64,000 nucleotides of DNA from Lachnospiraceae bacterium (GCA_017408025.1 JAFQVJ010000023.1:1-64000), one strand, 5' to 3'. Counted from the first letter of the stretch, positions 52,976 through 63,026 are shown. Program-made: numbers and translations. The notes: generated by a model not told the origin, from the letters alone.

Positions 52976-55213
52976 CTAGAAGCCTGACATTGGATTAAAA
53001 TCAAACTGGACAGATGCCCTTTTAAGTAACTCCATATCCTCAGTTTTTTCCTCAACAAGATTTTTTACAGCTACGAGTACCTCATACTCCGTATGCTTGA
53101 CATAAATAACTTTTCTATATACATCATTTATCCTTGCAATACCTGCATCTGCAGGGCCTATCACTCTGAGCTTTTCATGCTTTGCCGCCACCGTATCCAC
53201 CATGCCTTTGATTTGTTCAGCCAATACTGCTAATATTTTTTCATCTTTAGAAGTCATCATTATAGCCATCATGGAACAAACTGGTGGATACTCTGACAGA
53301 CTTCGATACATTATCTCCTGATTATAAAATTCTGTATAATCCTGATTTGCCGACGCTTGTATGCTGAAATTATCTGGTGCATATGTCTGTATAACAACTT
53401 GTCCTCTTTCACGACCTCTTCCTGCTCTGCCTGCCGCCTGAGTCAATAGCTGAAATGTCTTCTCTGATGACCGATAATCTGATGCGTACAATGATAAATC
53501 TGCCGCAATTACTCCCACCAATGTTACATTTGGGAAATCATGACCTTTCACTATCATCTGGGTTCCTATGAGTATATCAGCTTCTCCATTGGCAAATGCA
53601 CTCAATATATTCTCATAACCATCCTTTTTGGAGGTAGTGTCCAGATCCATTCTAAGTGTTCTGGCTTGCGGATACATTTTATTTACAGCTTCCTCAACCT
53701 TTTGCGTTCCTGTACCAAATGCGGCTATATATTTAGAACCACATTCTGGGCAAGTCTGTGGCATCGGAATATCATAACCACAGTAATGACATCTAAGATG
53801 CTTATTGCCGTGTAGAGTAAGCCCCACATCACAATGCGGACATTTTATAGCTTTACCACAGCTTCTACACGACACAAAGCCAGCATATCCTCTCCTGTTT
53901 ATAAAGAGCATTATCTGCTGTTTTTTTTCAAGTCTATCCTTTATAAACTCATCCAGCCTTCTGCTGAACATAGTCCTATTTCCTTCTTTTAATTCCTCTC
54001 GCAAATCCTCCACAAACACTTCCGCAGGCACAGCTTCCTTTGCTCGCTTGTGAAGCTCATGAAGGACATACTCTCCTTTAAGCGCTTTGTAATACGAGTC
54101 AACCGATGGTGTCGCCGAGCCCAACACTACAGTGGCTCCTTCTGCCTTTGCTCTAAATATTGCTGCCTCTCTCGCGTGATATCTTGGAACTGTCTCACTT
54201 TTATAAGAGCTCTCATGCTCCTCATCTATGATTATAAGCCCAAGATTTCTAAATGGTGTAAATACTGCTGAGCGAGGACCTATCATTATCTTTACATCTC
54301 CATTTTTAGCCCTCTCAAACTGGTCATAACGCTCACCTGCTGAAAGCTTTGAGTTAATAATAGACACCACATTGCCAAACTTCCGATAGAATCTCATAAC
54401 AGTCTGATATGTCAATGCAATTTCAGGTATCATCACTATGGCTTCCTTACCATCAGCTATGATCTTTTCTATAAGCTCCATATATATCTCAGTCTTACCA
54501 CTTCCTGTAATGCCGTGTATCAGGTGGACTCCTGCATATCTGCCCCTGTTGTTGTCTATATAATTTCTGATAGATTCACAGATGTTTCTCTGCTCCTTAT
54601 TCAATACAATACCATAGGGCTTCAAGTCAGAAAACTTGACTGGATTTCTATACACCTTTTCTTCACTGACAGTAACCAATCCCTCTTGCTCCAAGGCCTT
54701 CACTGTAGCAGAGGATATACCGAGCTTTACCACAAGCTCACTTGACATCTGTCTATTTTCTTTTAGAGCCTCTATAAGCTTAAGTCTTGCTGTTGCATGC
54801 TTTCTCTCATACTTTTCCACATACTCTGCCAATTTTTCATCTGATGTAGTTAAGATAACTGTTTTCTTTATAATGTCCTTCTTTGATTCCTTTATTGGAA
54901 TAACTGTCTTTAGAGCCTGATTCATAGTAGAACCATAATTTTCTTTTATAAACCATGCCAACGAAATAAGACGGCTCTCAATAGGTACACTCTTTTCAAC
55001 AATTTCGGCAATATCCTTAATTTTGTCCTCATCATACTCAGCCGTCTCATTTACCTCCAACACGTACCCTTGAATGAGGCGGTTTCCCTTACCGAACGGA
55101 ATGCTTACAAGCACTCCTGGGTAAATTTTATCCCCCATATGCTCAGGTATACGATAATCAAAGCCTTTATCTAATTTTTCATGTGATATGTCTACGATAA
55201 TCTTTGCATACAT
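52976..55213 (-). CDS. priA: Primosomal replication-restart helicase PriA
   Basis: 3'-5' superfamily 2 helicase, 745 residues, that reloads DnaB at collapsed forks. N-terminal 3'-DNA-binding domain, winged helix, then Walker A HGITGSGKTE, DEEHESSYK (DEEH box), GSATPSVDSYY and the C-terminal helicase lobe. Two zinc-binding sites are formed by CRSCGKAIKCPHCD and CHYCGYDIPMPQTCPECG (eight Cys). ATG at 55213 has AAGGA 9 nt upstream; the longer reading to 55273 lacks support. Confidence 0.95.
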   Translation of the reverse strand: MYAKIIVDISHEKLDKGFDYRIPEHMGDKIYPGVLVSIPFGKGNRLIQGYVLEVNETAEYDEDKIKDIAEIVEKSVPIESRLISLAWFIKENYGSTMNQALKTVIPIKESKKDIIKKTVILTTSDEKLAEYVEKYERKHATARLKLIEALKENRQMSSELVVKLGISSATVKALEQEGLVTVSEEKVYRNPVKFSDLKPYGIVLNKEQRNICESIRNYIDNNRGRYAGVHLIHGITGSGKTEIYMELIEKIIADGKEAIVMIPEIALTYQTVMRFYRKFGNVVSIINSKLSAGERYDQFERAKNGDVKIMIGPRSAVFTPFRNLGLIIIDEEHESSYKSETVPRYHAREAAIFRAKAEGATVVLGSATPSVDSYYKALKGEYVLHELHKRAKEAVPAEVFVEDLREELKEGNRTMFSRRLDEFIKDRLEKKQQIMLFINRRGYAGFVSCRSCGKAIKCPHCDVGLTLHGNKHLRCHYCGYDIPMPQTCPECGSKYIAAFGTGTQKVEEAVNKMYPQARTLRMDLDTTSKKDGYENILSAFANGEADILIGTQMIVKGHDFPNVTLVGVIAADLSLYASDYRSSEKTFQLLTQAAGRAGRGRERGQVVIQTYAPDNFSIQASANQDYTEFYNQEIMYRSLSEYPPVCSMMAIMMTSKDEKILAVLAEQIKGMVDTVAAKHEKLRVIGPADAGIARINDVYRKVIYVKHTEYEVLVAVKNLVEEKTEDMELLKRASVQFDFNPMSGF

Positions 55214-55303
55214 GAATATAAGTCCTTCTATAGATTTTGCCCAAAATCCATAATGAATTTTGGGCTTTGTCATTGTTAAACCTTCATTTTGTTTACAATC
55301 AAA

Positions 55304-56164
55304 CTACTTTGTAGTTTTTGCCTTGCAGAGATAATAACTTTCAAGACAATTATTCATAAGCATAGCTATGGTCATAGGACCAACTCCGCCTGGAACTGGT
55401 GTAATAGCTGAAGTCTTTGGCTCAACCTTTTCAAAATCAACATCACCACAAATCTTGTTATCTTCATCACGATTGATACCTACATCGATAACTACTGCAC
55501 CTTCCTTGATAAATGTATCATCAACAAACTTTGGCTTTCCGATAGCTACTACAAGAATATCAGCCTGCTTTGTGATTTCCTTCATATTCTGTGTCTTAGA
55601 GTGAACAACTGTAACAGTTCCATTCTCTCTTAAAAGAAGCATCGACATTGGCTTACCAACAATATTACTTCTACCAATAACAACACAATGCTTACCAGCT
55701 ATCTCGATATTTGAACGTTTGAGAAGCTGAATAATACCATATGGTGTGCATGATACAAATCCCTTCTGACCCGTAGACAATGCCCCCACATTCATAAGAT
55801 GAAAACCATCTACATCCTTGTATGGAGAAATTGCATCAATAACCTTATTTTCATCCATATGCTTTGGAAGTGGAAGCTGAACAAGAATACCATTGATGGT
55901 ATCGTCATTATTAAGCTCTTCAATAAGATTAAGAAGCTCTTCCTCTGTTGTCTCCTCTGGAAGCTCATGAGATACACTCTTAATTCCAACATACTCACAT
56001 GCCTTCTTCTTATTTCTCACATATACACAAGATGCAGGATTGTCTCCAACCTGAACTACTGCAAGGGAAATCTCCACCCCCTGCTCCTTAAGCTCTGCAA
56101 CCTTTGCCTTTGTCTCATCCTTTATCTCAGCTGAAATCCTCTTACCATCTATTAATAATGCCAT
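55304..56164 (-). CDS. folD: Bifunctional methylene-THF dehydrogenase / methenyl-THF cyclohydrolase
   Basis: FolD, 286 residues, converts 5,10-methylene-THF to 10-formyl-THF in two steps. Catalytic Tyr/Lys in SCVYVRNKKKACEYVGI, GILVQLPLPKHMDE, the nucleotide fold VVIGRSNIVGKPMSMLL and the C-terminal PVPGGVGPMTIAMLMNN. With Fhs encoded 85 nt upstream it completes the folate one-carbon route to purines and fMet-tRNA. Confidence 0.96.
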   Translation of the reverse strand: MALLIDGKRISAEIKDETKAKVAELKEQGVEISLAVVQVGDNPASCVYVRNKKKACEYVGIKSVSHELPEETTEEELLNLIEELNNDDTINGILVQLPLPKHMDENKVIDAISPYKDVDGFHLMNVGALSTGQKGFVSCTPYGIIQLLKRSNIEIAGKHCVVIGRSNIVGKPMSMLLLRENGTVTVVHSKTQNMKEITKQADILVVAIGKPKFVDDTFIKEGAVVIDVGINRDEDNKICGDVDFEKVEPKTSAITPVPGGVGPMTIAMLMNNCLESYYLCKAKTTK

Positions 56165-56249
56165 AATTTCTCCTTTCTTTGCGCCCAGACCATATTGCGA
56201 AGGAATAATTTCCTGCTACTCTGTTAGTCATTCTTGAAATACACTTCGC

Positions 56250-57920
56250 TTAGAATAACCCTGTTATAACACCGTCTTCATTTACATCAATGCCATCTGC
56301 CGCTGGCTTCTTTGGCAGACCAGGCATAGTCATAATGCTTCCTGTAATAACAACAACAAATCCAGCTCCTGCTGAAATATAAACCTCTCTGACATTTACG
56401 GTAAAGTCTGTTGGTCTTCCAAGCTTTGTCTGATCATCAGATAAAGAGTACTGTGTTTTTGCCATACATACTGGGAAATGTCCGTATCCCATATCCTCAA
56501 GCTTTGCAAGCATCTTCTCTGCCGCTGGTGCGTATGAAACACCATTTGCCCCATATATCTTTGTTGCAACTGCATTAATCTTATCTTTGAGCGATGCTTC
56601 ATTATCATATATAAGTTTAAAATTACTTTCCTTATTCTCAATAGTGTCAAGCACCTTCTCTGCTAAGGCGATACCACCTTCGCCACCCTTTGCCCACACT
56701 TGTGCAAGTGCAAACTCACAACCTCTGCTCTCGCAGAATTCCTTTACAAATGCTGTCTCAGCGTCTGTATCTGTTATAAATGAGTTAAGAGTAACTACTA
56801 CTGGTACGCCATAAAGCTGTAAATTCTCAATATGCTTTTCAAGATTTACTATACCCTTCTTCAAAGCATCTAAATTCTCATTGTTAAGGTCTGCCTTTGC
56901 CACTCCACCATTGTACTTCAATGCACGAATAGTTGCTACAAGCACTACCGCATCCGGCTTAAGCCCTGCCATACGACACTTGATATCAAAGAACTTCTCC
57001 GCACCAAGGTCTGCTCCAAATCCAGCCTCTGTTATAACATAATCAGCCATCTTGAGAGCTGTCTTTGTAGCTCTTACTGAGTTACAGCCATGTGCTATAT
57101 TTGCAAATGGACCACCGTGAACAAGTGCTGGTGTATGCTCTAATGTCTGAATCATATTTGGCTTCAAGGCATCCTTAAGAAGTGCTGCCATAGCTCCAAC
57201 AGCATTTAAATCCTTAGCTGTCACTGGATCTCCTGCATAATTATACGCAACGATAATTCTTCCCAGTCTCTCTTTAAGATCCTTCATATCATTTGCGAGA
57301 CAAAGAATAGCCATGATTTCAGATGCAACAGTGATTACGAAATGATCCTCTCTCACCACACCATCCATCTTTGAGCCAAGACCAATAACTGTGTTTCTAA
57401 GTGCTCTATCGTTCATATCAAGACATCTCTTCCATACAACCTGTCTTGTATCAATTCCAAGGTCATTGCCCTGCTGAATATGATTGTCTAAAAGTGCTGC
57501 TAAAAGGTTGTTTGCTGATGTTATAGCATGAAAATCTCCTGTAAAATGAAGATTTAAATCCTCCATAGGTACAACCTGTGCATATCCACCACCTGCTGCT
57601 CCTCCTTTGATACCAAAGCATGGACCTAATGAAGGCTCTCTAAGTGCAATAATTGACTTTTTGCCCAGCTTACCAAATGCCTCGCCAAGACCTACTGTTA
57701 CTGTAGTTTTTCCCTCTCCTGCTGGTGTTGGATTAATAGCAGTCACAAGGATAAGCTTTCCATGTTTATTGTTCTTTATCTTTTCCAAGTATTCGTCTGA
57801 TATTTTTGCTTTATACTTGCCGTATAATTCAATATCATCCTCTGTCACGCCAATACCTGCTGCAACCTCCTTGATAGGTAACATATTTGCTTCCTGTGCA
57901 ATCTGAATATCTGTCTTCAT
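56250..57920 (-). CDS. fhs: Formate-tetrahydrofolate ligase
   Basis: ATP-dependent synthesis of 10-formyl-THF from formate; 556 residues, the usual length. The nucleotide-binding loop [17 protein letters not shown] (about 65-81), [17 protein letters not shown] and the C-terminal folate region ending [19 protein letters not shown] are all standard. The enzyme is general among Clostridia and is a key step of the Wood-Ljungdahl methyl branch in acetogens, but no acetyl-CoA synthase genes are seen here. AAGGAGG precedes the ATG. Confidence 0.97.
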   Translation of the reverse strand: MKTDIQIAQEANMLPIKEVAAGIGVTEDDIELYGKYKAKISDEYLEKIKNNKHGKLILVTAINPTPAGEGKTTVTVGLGEAFGKLGKKSIIALREPSLGPCFGIKGGAAGGGYAQVVPMEDLNLHFTGDFHAITSANNLLAALLDNHIQQGNDLGIDTRQVVWKRCLDMNDRALRNTVIGLGSKMDGVVREDHFVITVASEIMAILCLANDMKDLKERLGRIIVAYNYAGDPVTAKDLNAVGAMAALLKDALKPNMIQTLEHTPALVHGGPFANIAHGCNSVRATKTALKMADYVITEAGFGADLGAEKFFDIKCRMAGLKPDAVVLVATIRALKYNGGVAKADLNNENLDALKKGIVNLEKHIENLQLYGVPVVVTLNSFITDTDAETAFVKEFCESRGCEFALAQVWAKGGEGGIALAEKVLDTIENKESNFKLIYDNEASLKDKINAVATKIYGANGVSYAPAAEKMLAKLEDMGYGHFPVCMAKTQYSLSDDQTKLGRPTDFTVNVREVYISAGAGFVVVITGSIMTMPGLPKKPAADGIDVNEDGVITGLF

Positions 57921-57999
57921 TTTGTCCTCCTTAAGCCATAGGGCATTTTATGTGTTTTCTTGTTTCGTCTCATGGTTATGATTCGGTTTTATGCCTAAA

Positions 58000-60768
58000 T
58001 TATTTCAATGACTCCAAATCTTCTAACGTCATCAATACCTTTCTAGGTTTTGTACCCTCTTCTTCTCCGATGACACCAGCTTCACACATCTGATCCATAA
58101 TACGTGCTGCTCTGTTAAAGCCGATTTTGAACACTCTCTGTAGCATACTTGTTGACGCCTTTTCCTTCTCTATAACAAATTTGGCTGCTTCAAAGAAATA
58201 TTCATCTCTTCCATCATCACCGTCTCCACCACCAGCTGCTGCTGATCCCTCAGACTGAGACGACTGATTTTCAACATATTTACTTATAGAATCATCATAT
58301 AACTGTTCAGTTGCCTGTTCCTTCCAAAAATCTACAACCTTCTGTACCTCTCCGTCTGAAACAAATGCCCCCTGAAGTCTGACTGGTTTTACATATCCTG
58401 AAGGATAGAATAGCATATCACCATTACCGAGAAGCTTTTCTGCTCCATTCTGGTCTATAATAGTTCTTGAGTCAACACCTGATGAAACCATCAGTGCAAC
58501 TCTCGATGGGATATTAGCTTTAATAAGACCTGTGACAACATTTACAGACGGTCTCTGTGTAGCAATTATAAGGTGAATTCCTGCAGCTCTGGCAAGCTGT
58601 GCCAAACGGCAAATAGATTCCTCTACTTCCTTTGCCGCAACCATCATAAGGTCTGCCAGCTCGTCGATAACGATAACTATCTGTGGTAATTTCTTAAGGG
58701 TTTCTTCTCCATCTTCCACTGGAGCAGAACCTATTTTCTCATTATATCCCTTTAAATCTCTTACGTTGTATTCTGCAAATTTTTTGTATCGGTCTGACAT
58801 CTCTGCCACAGCCCATTTAAGAGTAGTTGATGCCAGTCTTGGATCTGTAACTACCGGCTGTAAAAGATGTGGTATACCATTATACACACCAAACTCAACA
58901 ACCTTTGGATCAACAATTATAAGTCTTACCTCGTCTGGTGTAGCTCTAAAGAGAATACTCATAATTATAGAATTGGTAAATACAGATTTACCTGACCCTG
59001 TTGTACCAGCTACAAGAAGATGTGGCATTTTTGCTATATCTCCTACTATAACCTGACCTGCTATATCCTTACCCGCTGCAAATGCCAGCTTTGAACCATT
59101 TTTCTTAAGCTCAGATGATTCAATAAGCTCACGTATAAGCACTGAGTCTCTTCCTTCATTTGGCACCTCAATACCTATAGTCGATTTACCTGGTATTGGC
59201 TCTATTCTTATATCTGTAGCCGCCAGATGAAGCTTTATATCATCTGAAAGCTTAGTAATATTGGCAAGTCTTGTACCTATCTCTGGCTGTATCTCATATC
59301 TTGTAACAGATGGACCTCTGCTATAATCAACAACCTCTGTTGTAATACCAAAGTTTGCTAATATATGCTCCAATTTCTTTGCTGTATCTCTAAGCTCCAA
59401 TTCGTTTACAGAACTTGAACTTCCATTTCCTTTATTAAGAAGCATGGTCGACGGAAGGGTATATCCCTTAAACTTCTTAGTAGATGTTGATACACTTGTC
59501 CTACCTACTGTAGCATTTCTTTCTGTAGCAGTTGTAACTGTTGCAGAGCCATTCCCTTTAGCTGTACTTGTATTCAACAAGCCCGCTCCTGCCGAGGTTG
59601 TATTTGATACCGGTGCACCTCCGAATGCCTTTCTGCTCATTACATTCTTTGCTTCCTCACTGACTACTATTCTCTCCTTAGGCTGGAAGAATCCTTCATC
59701 ATCCGTGAATGTTTCTTCTTCCTTCTTCTCAATATCTATAGCCTTCTGTTGGTTCACCACTTTACTGCTATATATATCTGCCGATGGAATATGTCCTTTG
59801 ACACTGTTCTGACGTATTGGATGTTCCTCTGTCATTTCCTCCATATGGGCATCGCCATGTCGTTCATTTGGTGTGACAAGTTTATCTACGTCCACATGAC
59901 CTCTGTAGAGATGTGCATTTTCAGGAAGCTTACCTGAAAATGCGCCTGTAATTTCATGAATTTCTTCATCAGATTCCTCTCCATCCTCAAGTTTCTGCAT
60001 TGATACACCCTTGACTTTCTTGTGAATACGCTTTCTCTTCTCGTACTCCTTATCTTCAACACGTGTAATCACGTTATCTTTCAATTTCGTCACATCATCC
60101 TTAGCATGTGTATATACCTTTTTACTTCCCTTTTTCACTCCGCCTATAAATGAACGCTCTGTCATCAATACAAGAGTTATTATGATAAGAAGCAGCAAGA
60201 TAATATATGTTCCTACCAATCCAACTGTAGATGCCAACATATTGACTAACAACGCACCAACAAAGCCACCACCACTTTTTTTATCACCGCATATACTGTA
60301 GTAATCTCCAGCGGAAAGATTATCGCTGTATCCATAAAAGATAAGCTGTATCATGGCGCTTACCAGTATACATAAAACAACTCCTGCAGCAAACTTTACT
60401 ACTGCTTTACGATTCTTTATATTTGATAAAAGAAAGGCCACTCCTAAAAATACGATTATTGGCAGCACATATGATATTACGCCAAACAATCCAAATAAAA
60501 ATTTGCTTATGTAATCGCCAAGTGGCGATAATAATCCAAAATTACTTATAAAAACCAGAACAGTAATAGCAAGGGCAATAAGCAGCTTTATCTCATTGCG
60601 AATCTTGATATCATGCTCGCTTGGCACATATGCCGGTTCAGCTGGTACATTCTGTTTTGCGCTTACCTTTGAACTATCTTTAGTATTTGATTTAGTTTTT
60701 GTATTTGCAGTTGTACTTCTTTTACTACCCGTGGTGCTTTTCCCGGTGTTCTTCTTCGATGTCGCCAC
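58000..60768 (-). CDS. ftsK: DNA translocase FtsK/SpoIIIE
   Basis: Septal DNA pump of 922 residues. A Ser/Thr/Lys-rich N-terminus precedes four membrane segments (about 60-215). A long variable linker follows (about 220-440). The motor part has DYSRGPSVTRYEI (alpha-beta domain), Walker A GTTGSGKS, Walker B VIVIDELADLMMV and ATQRPSVNVVTGLIKANIPS. The C-terminal gamma winged helix, which reads polar KOPS/SRS sequences, is at about 855-922 (FKIGFNRAARIMDQMCEAGV). GTG at 60768 has GGAGG 8 nt upstream; a TTG at 60783 overlaps that site. Lachnospiraceae may use it in division, in sporulation or in both. Confidence 0.94.
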   Translation of the reverse strand: MATSKKNTGKSTTGSKRSTTANTKTKSNTKDSSKVSAKQNVPAEPAYVPSEHDIKIRNEIKLLIALAITVLVFISNFGLLSPLGDYISKFLFGLFGVISYVLPIIVFLGVAFLLSNIKNRKAVVKFAAGVVLCILVSAMIQLIFYGYSDNLSAGDYYSICGDKKSGGGFVGALLVNMLASTVGLVGTYIILLLLIIITLVLMTERSFIGGVKKGSKKVYTHAKDDVTKLKDNVITRVEDKEYEKRKRIHKKVKGVSMQKLEDGEESDEEIHEITGAFSGKLPENAHLYRGHVDVDKLVTPNERHGDAHMEEMTEEHPIRQNSVKGHIPSADIYSSKVVNQQKAIDIEKKEEETFTDDEGFFQPKERIVVSEEAKNVMSRKAFGGAPVSNTTSAGAGLLNTSTAKGNGSATVTTATERNATVGRTSVSTSTKKFKGYTLPSTMLLNKGNGSSSSVNELELRDTAKKLEHILANFGITTEVVDYSRGPSVTRYEIQPEIGTRLANITKLSDDIKLHLAATDIRIEPIPGKSTIGIEVPNEGRDSVLIRELIESSELKKNGSKLAFAAGKDIAGQVIVGDIAKMPHLLVAGTTGSGKSVFTNSIIMSILFRATPDEVRLIIVDPKVVEFGVYNGIPHLLQPVVTDPRLASTTLKWAVAEMSDRYKKFAEYNVRDLKGYNEKIGSAPVEDGEETLKKLPQIVIVIDELADLMMVAAKEVEESICRLAQLARAAGIHLIIATQRPSVNVVTGLIKANIPSRVALMVSSGVDSRTIIDQNGAEKLLGNGDMLFYPSGYVKPVRLQGAFVSDGEVQKVVDFWKEQATEQLYDDSISKYVENQSSQSEGSAAAGGGDGDDGRDEYFFEAAKFVIEKEKASTSMLQRVFKIGFNRAARIMDQMCEAGVIGEEEGTKPRKVLMTLEDLESLK

Positions 60769-60798
60769 TGTCTGCGCCTCCAAATTCTAAAAAATACG

Positions 60799-61683
60799 TT
60801 ACATAACGAAATATCCAATAACCGCTACCAATCCCATGATTGCACAGTAAATTGAGAAGCCTTTAAACTTCTTCTTTCTCACTACCTGAAGCATAGTCTT
60901 GATGCATATATATCCTACAACAGCTGAAATAGCCATACCTACTACATAATTTGCCCACTGTGCGGCTGAGATTGACTCAGTAAACATATCTGGCAAATCA
61001 AGTACTGCTGCTCCAAGAATAGCTGGTATTGATACTATAAACGAAAACTTGACAGCAAAGGCTCTCTCCATACCTGCCATAAGACACGCTGTAATAGTAG
61101 TTCCTGATCTGGATATACCTGGCATTGTAGCAAAGCCCTGACATATACCTATAATACCAGCCTTCTTGTAGCTTGCATTTGACTCATTTTCATTTCCGTC
61201 CTTAGCCTTATCAGCTATCAATAACAATACACTTGTTATAAGAAGACAAATACCTGGTACAAGAAGTGCCATAGATACTGCTTCGATTGTATCTTTTAAC
61301 AAAATACCCATAATACCTGTTGGTATAGTTGCTATAATTATAAGCATAACATATCTTCTATATGGTGTAGAGATAACCTTAATATACTCTTTCTTTCCAG
61401 ATTCTTTCTTTCCATTTACAAGATTCATAAAGAAATAGCCTATATTCTTGCACACATCTACTATAATACCTACACCGTTGACTATAAGCTCCCAGATATC
61501 CTTCCAGAAACAAATAAATACTGCTACAAGTGTTCCTACATGAAGAAGTATATCAAATGATATGCCTACTTCCGACAAACCAAAAAAATTCTTAAAAATA
61601 GCAAGATGTCCAGAACTACTTACCGGAAGAAATTCAGTAACACCTTGTATGATTCCCATGATTATTGATTCAATTAAATTCAT
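60799..61683 (-). CDS. uppP: Undecaprenyl-diphosphate phosphatase UppP (BacA)
   Basis: Membrane enzyme of 294 residues that returns undecaprenyl-PP to undecaprenyl-P for wall synthesis. Two signature regions face each other: IQGVTEFLPVSSSGHLAI (Glu/Ser/His) and PGISRSGTTITACLMAGM (Arg). About eight membrane segments. Increased UppP raises bacitracin tolerance in other species. Family length is about 270; here a charged loop near 95-105 (NGKKESGKKEY) and another near 160-170 (KAKDGNENESNAS) account for the excess. Promoter at 61746-61774. Confidence 0.95.
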   Translation of the reverse strand: MNLIESIIMGIIQGVTEFLPVSSSGHLAIFKNFFGLSEVGISFDILLHVGTLVAVFICFWKDIWELIVNGVGIIVDVCKNIGYFFMNLVNGKKESGKKEYIKVISTPYRRYVMLIIIATIPTGIMGILLKDTIEAVSMALLVPGICLLITSVLLLIADKAKDGNENESNASYKKAGIIGICQGFATMPGISRSGTTITACLMAGMERAFAVKFSFIVSIPAILGAAVLDLPDMFTESISAAQWANYVVGMAISAVVGYICIKTMLQVVRKKKFKGFSIYCAIMGLVAVIGYFVM

Positions 61684-61745
61684 TTTTTCATCTCCTATAC
61701 TAGAGTTTTCCTATTTATATATTTATTGCATAAAAAGCTGATTAT

Positions 61746-61774
61746 ATTCTACTAAATCTATTCTTTTGAGTCAA
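61746..61774 (-). promoter_or_regulatory. Promoter of uppP
   Basis: Minus-strand TTGACT (61769-61774) and TAGAAT (61746-61751) with a 17-nt spacer, about 60 nt before the uppP ATG. Good sigma-A match. Confidence 0.65.
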
Positions 61775-61835
61775 TAATATTATTTCCTAAGTTTTTTATA
61801 CTGTATTTACATTCTATACTGATTCGTCGTATATA

Positions 61836-61936
61836 TAAAATAGAATCTTGCTCGCAAGATTCTCCGCCTGTGGCGGGTCGCTTTAGCGACATCTTCCTAT
61901 CCGCCACAGCGCGATCCTTAGCGGAGCCTTTTTCTT
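61836..61936 (+). ncRNA. Candidate small structured RNA
   Basis: The segment folds into GAATCTTGC-TC-GCAAGATTC (61843-61862), then a branch closed by CTCCGC (61862-61867) with GCGGAG (61921-61926). Inside it CTGTGGCGG (61868-61876) pairs with CCGCCACAG (61901-61909), and at the tip GTCGC-TTTA-GCGAC (61877-61890). A T-rich run (CCTTTTTCTT) follows the closing stem, as in an intrinsic terminator. TTTACA (61806-61811) and TATATA (61830-61835), spaced 18 nt, could be its promoter. I do not recognise an RNA family; it might instead be a repeat element, since TAGCGGAGC plus T-run also precedes palindrome copy 1. Confidence 0.4.
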
Positions 61937-61969
61937 GTATAGGAAAGTTTCGAGAACTTTCCTATACAA
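61935..61969. repeat. Dispersed palindrome, copy 5
   Basis: Perfect 15-bp arms TTGTATAGGAAAGTT and AACTTTCCTATACAA with centre TCGAG. It begins at the end of the candidate RNA's T-run and ends 3 nt before the terminator at 61973. Confidence 0.85.
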
Positions 61970-61972
61970 CAA

Positions 61973-62022
61973 AAAAGGATAAACTGACAGTTAAGCAAGC
62001 TTACTGCCAGTTTATCCTTTTC
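61973..62022 (-). terminator. Intrinsic terminator downstream of tepA
   Basis: GGATAAACTG-A-CAGT-T-AAGC pairs with GCTT-ACTG-C-CAGTTTATCC (one mismatch, one bulge) with a 2-nt loop. On the minus strand TTTTTT follows. It lies about 220 nt after the tepA stop codon. Confidence 0.8.
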
Positions 62023-62116
62023 TATATATCAAACTTGTACGTAACAAAGTGAAAAGCCATCTAAATCTTTCGACTAGACAGCTTATCAGGGGGATAAAAG
62101 GGGGTTTAATATTGTA

Positions 62117-62153
62117 AACTGAAATATGCCACGGGCGTGTGCACATTTCAGTT
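62117..62153. other. Hairpin in the tepA 3' region
   Basis: AACTGAAAT and ATTTCAGTT form the outer stem and CACG-GG-CGTG the inner one, with small bulges between. Only a weak T-run (TTTAC) follows on the minus strand. It may be a 3'-end stabiliser for tepA mRNA or a second, weaker terminator. Confidence 0.55.
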
Positions 62154-62244
62154 GTACACTTTGTACTTCATTAGTATATCATATTATTATTTTTTTGCAA
62201 CATAAATTTTTAAAAAAATTAAAAAATTTATTTTGATTATCAAA

Positions 62245-62943
62245 CTATTTATTTAATTGCTTATCTATCAACACATAAAGCTTGTCCATAGCGTCACGCA
62301 ATCCACCCACTTCATTTATAATACCCTCATTAACTGCTTCTGCTCCTACCAGTATTGTTCCCAAATCCTTTGTTAGAATACCAGTGTTCATCATCATCTG
62401 TTCAAATCTATCTTTCGAAACCCTTGAATGGTCTGTTACAAACTTCACTATCCTATCCTGTATGAGCTTGAAATAATCATATGTCTGCGGTGCTCCTATA
62501 AATAAACCGTTCATTCTAACAGGATGTACAACCATTGTTCCAGATGGTACTATAAACGAATAATCTGCCGAGGTCGCAATCGGTACTCCAATGGAATGTG
62601 AGCCACCTAGCACCAATGACACCGTAGGCTTGGACAATGATGCTATCATCTCTGCTATAGCTAGTCCGCTTTCAACATCCCCTCCGCATGTCTGCAATAA
62701 AATCAATAAACCGTCAAGATTTTTATCATCCTCAAATTCTGCTAATTTAGGAAGAACATGGTCATATTTCGTTGTCTTTGAATTACTTACCATCTCATGA
62801 CCTTCTATCTCACCTATTATAGATAAAAGCTGTATTTTCTTTTCTCTTTCATTGCCATCTAAAACGGTTTGACCATAATCCTTTATCTCTTCATTCTTTT
62901 GTCTGCGCTGCTCTATCTCATCACTTTTACTGTTTTTACCCAT
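62245..62943 (-). CDS. tepA: ClpP-class serine protease TepA-like
   Basis: Cytoplasmic ClpP/crotonase-fold protein of 232 residues, close to the TepA (translocation-enhancing, YmfB) group that in B. subtilis sits beside ftsK (spoIIIE). The nucleophile is probably the Ser in GGSHSIGVPIA and the base the His in MVVHPVRMNG; the oxyanion-side TCGGDVESGLAIAE is typical. A charged N-terminal 40 residues are extra to ClpP. TepA is thought to degrade signal peptides or leftover export fragments, but direct evidence is limited. ATG at 62943 has GGAGG 7 nt upstream. Confidence 0.88.
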   Translation of the reverse strand: MGKNSKSDEIEQRRQKNEEIKDYGQTVLDGNEREKKIQLLSIIGEIEGHEMVSNSKTTKYDHVLPKLAEFEDDKNLDGLLILLQTCGGDVESGLAIAEMIASLSKPTVSLVLGGSHSIGVPIATSADYSFIVPSGTMVVHPVRMNGLFIGAPQTYDYFKLIQDRIVKFVTDHSRVSKDRFEQMMMNTGILTKDLGTILVGAEAVNEGIINEVGGLRDAMDKLYVLIDKQLNK

Positions 62944-63026
62944 AAAAAAGCCTCCTCGTGCCAAAATAATATTTTTAAATATTATCTGCACAAGAAGGCA
63001 ATTTATACATGTTCATTATGTGTATA

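Larger units (their letters stand above)
61684..62244. other. Intergenic region rich in secondary structure, 561 nt
   Basis: No protein gene is supported. From left to right it holds the uppP promoter (61746-61774), a possible plus-strand RNA with its own promoter (61806-61936), the dispersed palindrome copy 5 (61935-61969), an intrinsic terminator (61973-62022), a purine-rich tract AGGGGGATAAAAGGGGG near 62088-62104, and a long hairpin (62117-62153). The last 90 nt before the tepA stop are AT-rich with no feature I can name. Confidence 0.6.

Noticed and set aside
54515..54920. Plus-strand frames inside priA
   Set aside because: Overlap each other and priA helicase motifs; shadow frames of an AT-rich gene.
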